Below are positions 1 through 5,168 of a DNA stretch of 6,530 nucleotides, in pieces. The stretch covers positions 1 through 6,530 of the forward strand of contig JAFAPF010000299.1 in assembly GCA_019247245.1 (NCBI GenBank), written 5' to 3'. The stretch's first letter is position 1. Every line of letters begins with the position of its first letter. The notes under the pieces are model-generated. The model saw nothing but the letters and a program-made list of their open reading frames with translations, did not search any database and was not told the DNA's origin. Both the position numbers and the translations under genes were made by a program. This DNA comes from Rubrobacter sp. GTDB taxonomy: Bacteria; Actinomycetota; Rubrobacteria; Rubrobacterales; Rubrobacteraceae.

Positions 1-759
1 CTCGATCACAACGCCGTCCTGACAGTCTCCCAACCAGGGTCTCAGATTGTGTTTTAACCAGCGTTCGAGCGTTATCGCGTGTTCCTCGCTCGAGGGTTCC
101 GCAGCAGTAGAAGCCCACTCACGCTCTACTTCGTCGAGCTGTCGCAGGATCACTACGAGCCGCTCAAGAGCCTCCTGCGCGCGGCTATCGAGCCGATAGC
201 GCTCGACAGTCAGAGCGTCGTAGCGTTCCTGCTGGCGTTGTTGAGCTTCTGTCTCCTCTATCATGCGGGCGTACTCACGAGCGGCGTCCTTGGCCTCCTC
301 CTTCGTGCGAGAGAGGTTCGCAGCCCGTTCCTCGGCTTCCTCCAGCTCCTTCGCAGCTCCCTTTTCGCCCGAGAACACAGCCAAGGCTAGGGCGGCTCGC
401 TGCTCGTTTAGTTCCTCTAACTCTTTTGTGACCCGCGCCGCCTCCGCCTCCGCCGCAGCCCGGTGTGCCTCCAAGCCCCCTATCGCAGCGTCGATCGCTC
501 CCACAGCGTCATCCGAGGGTCTAGGCTCCGCTCTTGGCTTCCCTTGCGCTCCTGTCGAACGCCACGAGCCGGGTCTCGTAGAGGCCGGGCTTTTTTGCCG
601 TCCTCTCCTCCTCAGCCCCTCCGAGTCGAGCTGCGTGCTTGTCTCAGCGAGCACTTTGAATACCTCTAGCACCTCTTTCTTTCTCTCCTCCTCGTGGGTC
701 GTAAGCCTCTGAGACTCCCGAAGCTGCTCCACCCACCGCAGGTGATCCTCCTTGTTCAC
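1..759 (-). CDS. Coiled-coil protein of unknown function (N-terminal 253 codons, runs off the left edge)
   Basis: Reading the minus strand from a GTG at 759 gives 253 codons without a stop up to the window edge, so the C-terminus lies outside. The GTG is preceded by GGAGGG about seven bases upstream, which supports this start. The protein begins MNKEDHLRWVEQLRESQ. Residues about 1-47 are charged and helical, about 48-85 form a Ser/Arg/Pro/Gly-rich low-complexity linker, and about 90-225 are dominated by Ala, Glu, Arg, Gln and Leu in heptad-like spacing (for example EELNEQRAALALA and KELEEAEERAANL), as in a long coiled coil. I see no signal peptide, membrane segment or catalytic motif. The composition resembles phage structural or cell-envelope coiled-coil proteins, but that is not evidence of function. 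A possible -10 (TAAAAT) lies at 818-813. It is the first intact gene downstream of the decayed nudC relic, on the same strand. Confidence 0.8.
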   Translation of the reverse strand, partial: MNKEDHLRWVEQLRESQRLTTHEEERKKEVLEVFKVLAETSTQLDSEGLRRRGRQKSPASTRPGSWRSTGAQGKPRAEPRPSDDAVGAIDAAIGGLEAHRAAAEAEAARVTKELEELNEQRAALALAVFSGEKGAAKELEEAEERAANLSRTKEEAKDAAREYARMIEETEAQQRQQERYDALTVERYRLDSRAQEALERLVVILRQLDEVEREWASTAAEPSSEEHAITLERWLKHNLRPWLGDCQDGVVIE

Positions 760-825
760 TCGTCACCCTCCGGCTTCAGTCTAGCGAGTGCTCACATCGT
801 TCAGCTTCAGGCATTTTACCTGCCC

Positions 826-1221
826 TTACCGCTTAGAGACACGTCTTGGGGCCGCTGCCCGCAGTATAAGGAGAAGAACCGCGATCGCGTTGGTGATAAA
901 GGCATCTAGCACGCCGTGGGCAATAGAGGCTCCAGGCAAAATGGTTTCCGGAAGTCGTCGACCCCGAACCAACCCGCATCCTCCACCTCGGCGGCGTCAG
1001 CTCTATATGAAGCTCGCGCATTGCGTAGCCAGCGGTGAACCCGATCATGAGCGAGGGTGGTAACGGTCAGGGTTAGCTCCGGAAATACCAGACGTTCTCT
1101 ACCGTAAGACCCCGCTCTCTTTACCAGCCCGATCACCGCTCGGGTCAGCCGGTGGTCAGGTGAGTCCCCGAAGGGTGGTTCGTGCGGGTCTCGCAAACCC
1201 ATTACCGATCACCATAGTTCG
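826..1221 (-). pseudogene. nudC: Decayed nudC (NADH pyrophosphatase, Nudix) relic in three frames
   Basis: No single frame encodes a protein here, but stitching minus-strand frames gives a NudC-like C-terminal half. One frame (about 1114-995) reads RGLTVENVWYFR, S-stop-P-stop-PLPPSLM, then IGFTAGYAMRELHIEL. This matches the NADH diphosphatase signature SQPWPFPxSLM, with the Gln codon now TAA (1075-1073) and the Trp codon now TGA (1069-1067). A second frame carries a Nudix-helix remnant (AVIGLVKRAG, about 1139-1110) and AEVEDAGWFGVDD (about 992-954). After a further one-base shift near 953, the third frame reads LPETILPGASIAHGVLDAF, the usual NudC end, and continues to TAA at 828-826. Upstream, about 1221-1180, VIGNGFARP may be the remains of the residues before the Nudix box. 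An intact NudC hydrolyses NAD(H) and deNADs RNA; this copy cannot do so. The family assignment rests on motif order and is strong; exact boundaries are uncertain. Confidence 0.75.
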
Positions 1222-1273
1222 CCGCACCTGATACCCGCAAACCTTACGCGTAGCGGGCGCTCCTACAGAGCAA

Positions 1274-1795
1274 CTACCGAGGCACCTCCTCCAATTCGAG
1301 CCGCCCTATGAGGCGCTCGATTAACTCAAGGAGCTGGCGTAGAGAAGCACGGTAGGCGGGCATGGTATGTCCGTGAGGGTCCGGGATTCCCTCTGGATCA
1401 GAGGCACCGGTCACGTATTCTCGCAAAGTATAAACCTTGTCTGCCAAACCCCCGAAATGCCTGCGAAGCGTCGCTACATGCCGTGGTCCCATGGCGAGCA
1501 CGAGATCTGCTTCGTTAAGCATCTTCTCGCTCACCTGCCTCGCACGGTGCGTTTGCGCGTAGATGCCAACCTCCTCGAGCGCAACGCGCGCGTTCGGGGC
1601 GATGTCCTCGTCTATTAGCGCCACAACGCCGGCGCTGACCGCCTCGTAGGTAAGCCCCTTCTCCTCCGCAAGAGCGTTGAACATAGCCTCGGCCATCGGG
1701 CTGCGGCAGATGTTCGCAGTACACACGAAAAGGACCTTTATGTTAGTCGACCCCGCCTGCTTTCTCGCCCTTGGGCACCTGCTCGTGCGCCTCAT
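1274..1795 (-). CDS. Low-molecular-weight protein-tyrosine-phosphatase (LMW-PTP/YwlE-like)
   Basis: A 173-residue protein with the complete LMW phosphatase signature. The P-loop VLFVCTANICRSP holds the nucleophile Cys25, followed by five residues and Arg31-Ser32, and the general-acid loop is IPDPHG (Asp139-Pro140). The family hydrolyses phosphoprotein substrates in the cytoplasm through a cysteinyl-phosphate intermediate. The DPHG loop and overall pattern resemble the bacterial YwlE/Wzb group. Position 29, equivalent to Thr11 of the arginine phosphatase YwlE, is Ile, which in known members goes with phosphotyrosine rather than phosphoarginine specificity (family knowledge plus inference). The first 18 residues (MRRTSRCPRARKQ...) are a basic extension not usual for the family. 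No other good start lies closer to the P-loop, and no strong SD directly precedes this ATG. A 7-codon ORF upstream ends in an ATGA overlap with it, suggesting coupling. Downstream lies only the nudC relic. Confidence 0.9.
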   Translation of the reverse strand: MRRTSRCPRARKQAGSTNIKVLFVCTANICRSPMAEAMFNALAEEKGLTYEAVSAGVVALIDEDIAPNARVALEEVGIYAQTHRARQVSEKMLNEADLVLAMGPRHVATLRRHFGGLADKVYTLREYVTGASDPEGIPDPHGHTMPAYRASLRQLLELIERLIGRLELEEVPR

Positions 1796-1815
1796 CTACT
1801 CGAGACTCTTCGCAT
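1792..1815 (-). CDS. Possible 7-codon leader ORF overlapping the phosphatase start
   Basis: On the minus strand an ATG at 1815 is preceded by a good SD (GAAGGTGGG about six bases upstream). It encodes MRRVSSR and ends in a TGA that shares the ATGA tetranucleotide with the ATG of the phosphatase at 1795. The phosphatase itself has no convincing SD of its own, so ribosomes terminating here could restart on it. The SD lies in a small potential hairpin (ACCCA pairing with TGGGT). Such a short ORF can arise by chance; the SD and exact overlap are the only evidence. Confidence 0.35.
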   Translation of the reverse strand: MRRVSSR

Positions 1816-1860
1816 CTGCTACCCACCTTCTCTGGGTGCGGCTTTTCTCCTCGCGAGTAC

Positions 1861-1866
1861 ATTATA
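1861..1866 (-). promoter_or_regulatory. Candidate -10 box for the phosphatase transcript
   Basis: The minus strand carries a perfect TATAAT here, about 70 bases upstream of the phosphatase ATG and about 45 upstream of the leader ORF. No good -35 hexamer is present at 16-18 bases (the 17-base position reads AGTGGG) and there is no extended -10 TGn. It would give a 5' UTR containing the leader ORF. The box is perfect, but a six-base match alone is weak. Confidence 0.3.
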
Positions 1867-1969
1867 CGAATCATAAGAAGGATCCCACTACGGCTGGCGG
1901 TCGCAAGGGGTTTATCGAAGGCGCCGCTTGCATTTAACTAGCCGAACATAAGCTTTAGAGTTGCCGCGG

Positions 1970-1998
1970 TTGGAAGGCTGCCTAGTCGAGGTTAGAAT
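1970..1998 (+). promoter_or_regulatory. Candidate sigma-70-type promoter upstream of the 2043 pseudogene
   Basis: TTGGAA at 1970-1975 is followed after exactly 17 bases by TAGAAT at 1993-1998, a 4/6 and 5/6 match to the -35 and -10 consensus. A start site near 2005 would leave a leader of about 38 bases before the ATG at 2043. The promoter and SD of this gene therefore look intact even though the reading frame is broken. Confidence 0.45.
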
Positions 1999-2042
1999 CG
2001 CGTCGATGCTTCCCATACACAAAATCGCGAAAAGGTGTGATC

Positions 2043-2728
2043 ATGACAAGCTCCAAGCAAGTCCAAACCAACCGGCAGAACGCCTAGAAGAGCACCGGCC
2101 CAAAGACACAGGAGGGTAAGGATATCGCCTGCCTAAACGCAACCAAACACGGTCTCCTCTCACAAGAGGTCCCTCTACCCGGCGAAGATGAAGCAGCCCT
2201 AAGGAAGTTGTTAGGCGAACGTCTGAGGGCCGAACTGCGGCCCGTAGGAGAGTTAGAGAGCTTGCTGTGGAGCAGATCACCGATGCCTATTGGAGGCTGC
2301 GCCGCCTCCAACGGGTTGAAGCCGGCATATTTGTTTATGAGCACTACGGGGAGTTGGCTGAGCGTGCCCAGGAAGAGGCCTGCAGCTATGAGCAAGAGCG
2401 CCAGCTCGCCGAGCTTATGTACCAAGTGACGATTGAAGTGACGGACGAAGATAAGCAAAAGTATCAGGAAGCCCTCTCTAGAGCCCAGGAGATGAAGGCT
2501 AAGCAGGATACTGAGACTGCCCAGCTCGGCCGAACCTTCATCCGCGATGCCAATAAGGCGAACGCCTTCTCGAAGCTCTCCCGCTACGAGACCACCATAG
2601 AGCGAAGGCTCTACAAGGCGCTTCATGAACTCCAGCGCCTTCAGACCGCCCGCAGCGCCGGAACTAGGGTTCCACTGCCTGCCGTCGTAGACGTGAACGT
2701 CTCAGGAATCTCCCGAGAAGGTGCCTGA
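2043..2728 (+). pseudogene. KSTGPKT-family accessory protein (about 228 aa) broken by amber codon and frameshift
   Basis: From the ATG at 2043 (SD AAGGTG seven bases upstream) the frame reads TNRQNA, then TAG at 2085-2087, then KSTGPKTQEGK, LNATKHGLLSQE, LPGEDEAALRKLL and LRAELRPVGELESLL. At 2264-2268 the frame breaks: CTGTGGAG should be CTGGTGGAG, so one G is missing. The next frame continues without a gap as VEQITDAYWRLRRLQRVEAGIF, YEHYGELAERA, LGRTFIRDANKANAFSKL and SRYETTIERRLYKALHELQ to TGA at 2726-2728. The order N-R-x-N-A-x-K-S-T-G-P-K-T, then H-G-L, then WRLRRLxRVEAGIF, then SRYExxxxRxLYxALHELxRLQ is that of a widespread bacterial accessory family of unknown function that I recognise only as hypothetical protein. 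It is alpha-helical, cytoplasmic and highly charged. An internal restart (GTG 2267) could yield a 153-residue C-terminal piece. Alternatives are sequencing error or amber readthrough, but the latter would not repair the frameshift. Confidence 0.8.
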
Positions 2729-2731
2729 CAA

Positions 2732-2869
2732 ATGGGTTTGTTTCGTAAAAACCGCTGCGTAAAGCCGCCGGCATGAGAGGGTGTGCCACTCTCCCTCGCT
2801 GATCGCCGCAAGCGCGGCATGAAGCGCTATATCAGCGCCTGTACACCCGTCTGGCGGTCACTTAATTAA
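2732..2869 (+). pseudogene. Possible short gene interrupted by an in-frame TGA
   Basis: Four bases after the stop of the preceding pseudogene an ATG at 2732 with SD GAAGGTG encodes MGLFRKNRCVKPPA and stops at TGA (2774-2776). The same frame then continues without stop to TAA at 2867-2869, reading EGVPLSLADRRKRGM and KRYISACTPVWRSLN, a basic 45-residue total. A GTG at 2783 could start the second part alone. The continuity of frame and the TGA (one transition from TGG, Trp) fit a small gene with a nonsense lesion, in keeping with the neighbours. I do not recognise the peptide, and the ORF is short enough to be chance. Confidence 0.3.
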
Positions 2870-2884
2870 CCGCGAGGGCTTTTT
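2854..2884 (+). terminator. Weak candidate terminator between convergent units
   Basis: GCGGT at 2854-2858 pairs with ACCGC at 2869-2873 around a ten-base A/T-rich loop, and a run of five T follows at 2880-2884. The T run is separated from the stem by six bases, so this is not a classic intrinsic terminator. It does sit where one is expected, at the end of the plus-strand unit facing the minus-strand secreted-protein gene. Confidence 0.3.
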
Positions 2885-2889
2885 AGAGA

Positions 2890-3467
2890 CTAATCAATGG
2901 GATGAATAGTACTACTAGCGAGATCAGTACTCGGATTAGTGGCAGTAGTATTAGTAGGAACACCAGAATTGTTAGTAGGGGTAGCGTAATTACTGCCGGT
3001 ATCGTTATTGGTGGTGGGGTTACCACCTCCTTCCCAAGGGTCTACAATATCCACGATAGGCTCCATGACGCTCATGGGATAATATCCGACGCTCCCGGTT
3101 GCCGCGTTGGACATAAGGACATTGCCATCACCCGTAGCCATGCCAACGTCTCCCTGCCCGACTACTATGTCGCCAGCGTGCGCGGGCCCTCGGCGAACGG
3201 GGTACGCGCCTAGATAAGCATACGGGTCCCACGGCGCATCTTGCGGGTCACCGTCATTCTTCAGGAGAAAGCGCATCAAGCCCGTAAAGCTGAACATGTT
3301 GGGCCCGTCAGTAGCCTCCACGGGGGTAATCCCACTTTCGATGCCCCCAGCGCGAGGGCCGCAGCAGGTCCGGAGCCTCCTGTGTGAGCAAGCGCCGAGA
3401 TCCCGATCGAAAGAACAAGGCCAACGACGAGGCCTAGAAGTACTATTAGCCTAACCCATCGAGGCAT
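2890..3467 (-). pseudogene. Secreted NlpC/P60-like protein, frameshifted, catalytic residues absent
   Basis: The ATG at 3467 (SD AAAGGAG ten bases upstream) opens a signal peptide: basic MPRWVR, then a hydrophobic stretch to ISALA, with likely cleavage after Ala27. After the Ala-rich GPAAALALG the frame runs off into a short out-of-frame tail ending at 3276. The adjacent frame carries on from the same point as GIESGITPVEATDGPNMF down to TAG at 2890-2892. The break is at a run of five C on the plus strand (3344-3348); six would restore a 192-residue protein. The second part fits an NlpC/P60 fold: FSFTGLMRFLL at the place of the DCSGLVxYxx helix, HAGDIVV for the GDLVFF strand, and GDVGMATGDG for HVGIYVGNG. 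The nucleophile Cys is Phe61 and the His is Asp107 (restored numbering), so peptidase activity is unlikely. The last 45 residues are a Thr/Asn/Ser-rich tail. The fold assignment is by eye; the frameshift could be a sequencing error. Confidence 0.6.
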
Positions 3468-3838
3468 GCCCTCCGGGCTCCTTTCCGCTGCTTATACGTG
3501 GACTTGGACAAACACGCGTGTACCGCAAATATGCTCCCTCTTGGCGAGCTTCTTCACTTCGTAAGCCTGTATCGGTATTCTCTCTATGAGGACTTTACAT
3601 AGACAGGTAGGGGAGCCGCATCGGCCAGATGGCACATTCTCTCGTATATTTCAGCTCCTTTAGGGTGATGCACTACTTAGGCTTAAGGAGCGCAAGCTCT
3701 GTCTTTGACTGCTTTCTTCAGAAATTGTTCTTTGGAGCAATCCACGAGGAATCGCTGATGCGTATATCCAAGATGTAGCTACAAATGGGGCGGTATCATC
3801 AACGCGCCGCCCTCAACTAAGAAGGAGGGGGAAAGAAG
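3468..3838 (+). other. Divergent intergenic region without a recognised gene
   Basis: About 370 bases separate the secreted-protein gene on the minus strand from the small secreted-protein gene on the plus strand. It contains a 10-bp palindrome ACACGCGTGT (3512-3521), a CTATG...CATAG dyad (3584-3602), the first copy of a 19-bp repeat (3619-3637) and a GGGCGG...CCGCCC hairpin (3788-3812) just before the downstream SD. TATAAG at 3495-3490 on the minus strand could be a -10 for the gene ending at 2890, without a clear -35. I could not call a promoter for the gene at 3839. Open frames here show no family I recognise. Confidence 0.5.
3619..3637 (+). repeat. 19-bp direct repeat, copy 1
   Basis: CATCGGCCAGATGGCACAT occurs here and again, identically and in the same orientation, at 5150-5168. 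Both copies lie in gene-poor DNA. Flanks on either side do not match, so this is a short shared element rather than a duplicated gene. Read on the minus strand both start ATGTGCCATC, with no consistent SD. Confidence 0.75.
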
Positions 3839-4171
3839 TTGAGGAAGTGGATAATGCTGGCAGCGGTGCTGGCTCTAGTGGTAGTGGCAGCTGCCCCTGC
3901 TATAGCGCAGGTGGACCAGAGGTTCCGTGAGAACAGGATCATCAGCGGGCGCGCTAACCCGTCGTTTAGTTTCGACAACAGCGGCAACAACGTCAATGCC
4001 TGTCCCACGGATCAGCAAGTCGCTAACACCGGCAACATCGCCAACGAGCAAGGCGCCACCCAGTACGACACCGCCACTGGTGACATAAGCTTCGATGGAA
4101 GCTCCATCACCATAGAGCCCACGGTTGATAGCTCTTGCACCCAGACCATCGATCAGACTGCTACCGGATAG
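3839..4171 (+). CDS. Small secreted protein of unknown function (110 aa)
   Basis: The start is a TTG at 3839, ten bases after an excellent SD (AAGGAGG, 3822-3828). The alternative ATG at 3854 lies too far from the SD and would remove the basic residues MRK of the signal peptide. Residues 1-23 are a textbook Sec signal (RK, then LAAVLALVVVAAAPAIA), with cleavage expected after Ala-Ile-Ala23. The mature 87 residues are rich in Asn, Thr, Asp, Gly and Gln, with only two Cys (55 and 100) that could form a disulfide once exported. NANTGN-like segments (VANTGNIAN) and alternating T/D/S residues suggest an extracellular beta-structured protein. No lipobox or membrane anchor is visible, so it is probably released or wall-associated. 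I do not recognise the family. It is monocistronic, with a strong terminator about 25 bases after its stop. Confidence 0.75.
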   Translation: MRKWIMLAAVLALVVVAAAPAIAQVDQRFRENRIISGRANPSFSFDNSGNNVNACPTDQQVANTGNIANEQGATQYDTATGDISFDGSSITIEPTVDSSCTQTIDQTATG

Positions 4172-4197
4172 TAGATAAGGCTATACAGACGCCGTAG

Positions 4198-4240
4198 GTG
4201 AAAGGGCCGGGGTCTCTATAGCAGCCCCGGCTCTTTTCAC
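4198..4240 (+). terminator. Strong intrinsic terminator, probably bidirectional
   Basis: GTGAAAGGGCCGGGG pairs with CCCCGGCTCTTTTCAC around a 12-base loop: about 15 base pairs with one bulged T and one G-T pair. The core GGGCCGGGG/CCCCGGCTC stem is followed by TTTT for the plus-strand secreted-protein gene. On the minus strand the same hairpin ends in a short run from the AAA of the other arm and could stop transcripts from the Nudix gene. Confidence 0.85.
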
Positions 4241-4304
4241 AGCCTCTAGTGCCTCTTTGGTTTCTTGAGAAGATTTCTACCAGGCGGCCTAAGCTGCGTC
4301 GGCG

Positions 4305-4766
4305 TTACGCGTGTTTAGCTTCGAGAACACTGAACGCTTGGGCTAACAGGCGTTCGCTTAAGGGTTGCATCGGAGAAGGCAACTCGTACACGCTGAACTA
4401 GCGCAACCCAAGGTTCTCAGCCGCGTCTATGCGCAAATCCCCTTCAACCTCGACCGCTTGGTATAGAGCCGCGACCTGCTCGATACGGTCCCCGTTTGGA
4501 TAGGTGTGTCCAAATTCGGGCCCCGAGCAGAGGGTAAGGAAGCGTAGCGTTCGCGCGGTCAAACCGGTCTCCTCGAGCAGCTCGCGCCGTGCCGCGTCCT
4601 CCAGCGTCTCGCTGAGTTCCTTGAAGCCACCAGGCACGCCCCATTGTTGGCTGTCGCGTCGCAACTCCAGTAGCAGCTCTTGCCCGTGCAGCACGACTAC
4701 GCCGACCCCCACCGTTATCAGCTGCCTTGTGCCAACGAGCGCGCGCAACCCTTCGATGTAGCTCAT
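4305..4766 (-). pseudogene. Nudix hydrolase with a premature amber codon near the C-terminus
   Basis: From the ATG at 4766 the protein begins MSYIEGLRALVGTRQLI, typical of a group of about 150-residue bacterial Nudix hydrolases. Residues 47-69 form a complete Nudix box (G-x5-E-x7-REL-x-EE-x-GL), which binds the metal and nucleoside-diphosphate-linked substrate. GPEFGHTYPNGD and AALYQAVEVEGDLR follow as expected. The frame stops at TAG (4400-4398) after NLGLR, exactly where family members have LRFF or LRWF. The same frame then reads FSVYELPSPMQPLSERLLAQA to TAA at 4307-4305, the usual 'LDELP' C-terminal segment. One base (TGG to TAG) explains the lesion, giving 122 instead of 153 residues. Catalytic residues are retained, so a truncated product could keep some activity, but loss of the last helix normally destabilises the fold. 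No SD precedes the ATG; a -10-like box seven bases upstream suggests leaderless expression. Confidence 0.8.
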
Positions 4767-4773
4767 AAGTAGC

Positions 4774-4779
4774 AGAATA
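4774..4779 (-). promoter_or_regulatory. Candidate -10 box for leaderless Nudix mRNA
   Basis: TATTCT on the minus strand ends seven bases before the Nudix ATG, the spacing at which transcription would start on or next to the A of the ATG. The absence of any SD before this ATG supports leaderless expression, which is common in Actinobacteria. No convincing -35 was found. Confidence 0.35.
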
Positions 4780-5068
4780 GCCTAGCAACGCCCGCCTACT
4801 ACCCTAGCCATTGCGCCTATACCTTAAATGGTGTCGCTCTCTTCTTGTGTTTCCGAGTAGGCCAGCCTACCAGTAAACCAGACGATACACCCTCCTCTAC
4901 AGGACACGAGCGCCTACTACTGAGGGGCTTCTTCCGAGAATATGGCAAGCCGCTAACCGAATCTTCGAGAAGATAAGACCAGACGCAAGCAGCTTTTTCG
5001 AGTGTTACAAGGAGAAGAGAGAGCCGTGTTTGGAAAGTGAAGTTAGTAGCCTCGATACTTAGAAGGTC

Positions 5069-5088
5069 ACTATCTGCATGCAGATAGT
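5069..5088 (+). repeat. Perfect 20-bp palindrome
   Basis: ACTATCTGCATGCAGATAGT equals its own reverse complement over all 20 bases, with no spacer; symmetry stops at the next base on each side. It lies in the gene-poor stretch. A symmetric site of this length suits a dimeric DNA-binding protein, or could form a cruciform or RNA hairpin. There is no T run after it, so it is not a typical terminator. Confidence 0.8.
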
Positions 5089-5149
5089 TGTCAGAGGTTA
5101 CAGCTCTCTCTTCTAAACGCTGAAGATACAATGCTTGGTGCGCCCGGTA

Positions 5150-5168
5150 CATCGGCCAGATGGCACAT
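5150..5168 (+). repeat. 19-bp direct repeat, copy 2
   Basis: Identical to 3619-3637 and in the same orientation, about 1.5 kb apart. Here it is followed by CTTTTCC rather than TCTCTCG. It lies about 60 bases from the 20-bp palindrome; copy 1 has no such palindrome nearby. Confidence 0.75.

Noticed and set aside
79..712. Plus-strand open frames at the left edge, rich in Ser, Ala, Arg and Leu
   Set aside because: They are antisense to the continuous 253-codon minus-strand coiled-coil frame, which has a proper SD and start; their Ser/Arg-rich composition is that of a mirror frame.
906..1202. 98-codon minus-strand ORF as an intact gene
   Set aside because: Only parts of it (AVIGLVKRAG and AEVEDAGWFGVDD) match NudC, and the pieces before, between and after these lie in other frames, so it is one frame of a decayed gene.
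1850..1857. CTCGCGAG palindrome near the phosphatase promoter
   Set aside because: Eight-base symmetric sites are expected by chance in a window of this size.
2264..2268. Programmed -1 frameshift at the break in the KSTGPKT-family gene
   Set aside because: There is no slippery heptamer and the gene also has an upstream amber codon, so a plain deletion is simpler.
4332..4355. GAACGC...GCGTTC inverted repeat
   Set aside because: It lies within the C-terminal tail of the broken Nudix frame, is only six pairs long, and has no T run.
2085..4400. Amber codon reassignment or suppression across the window
   Set aside because: The two in-frame TAG codons sit at positions of different residues (Leu/Gln/Arg-type against aromatic), and the other lesions are frameshifts, TAA and TGA; decay explains all of them.
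4817..5152. 111-codon minus-strand ORF
   Set aside because: No SD, no recognisable family, odd composition, and the 19-bp repeat and 20-bp palindrome overlap it; kept as part of the gene-poor stretch.
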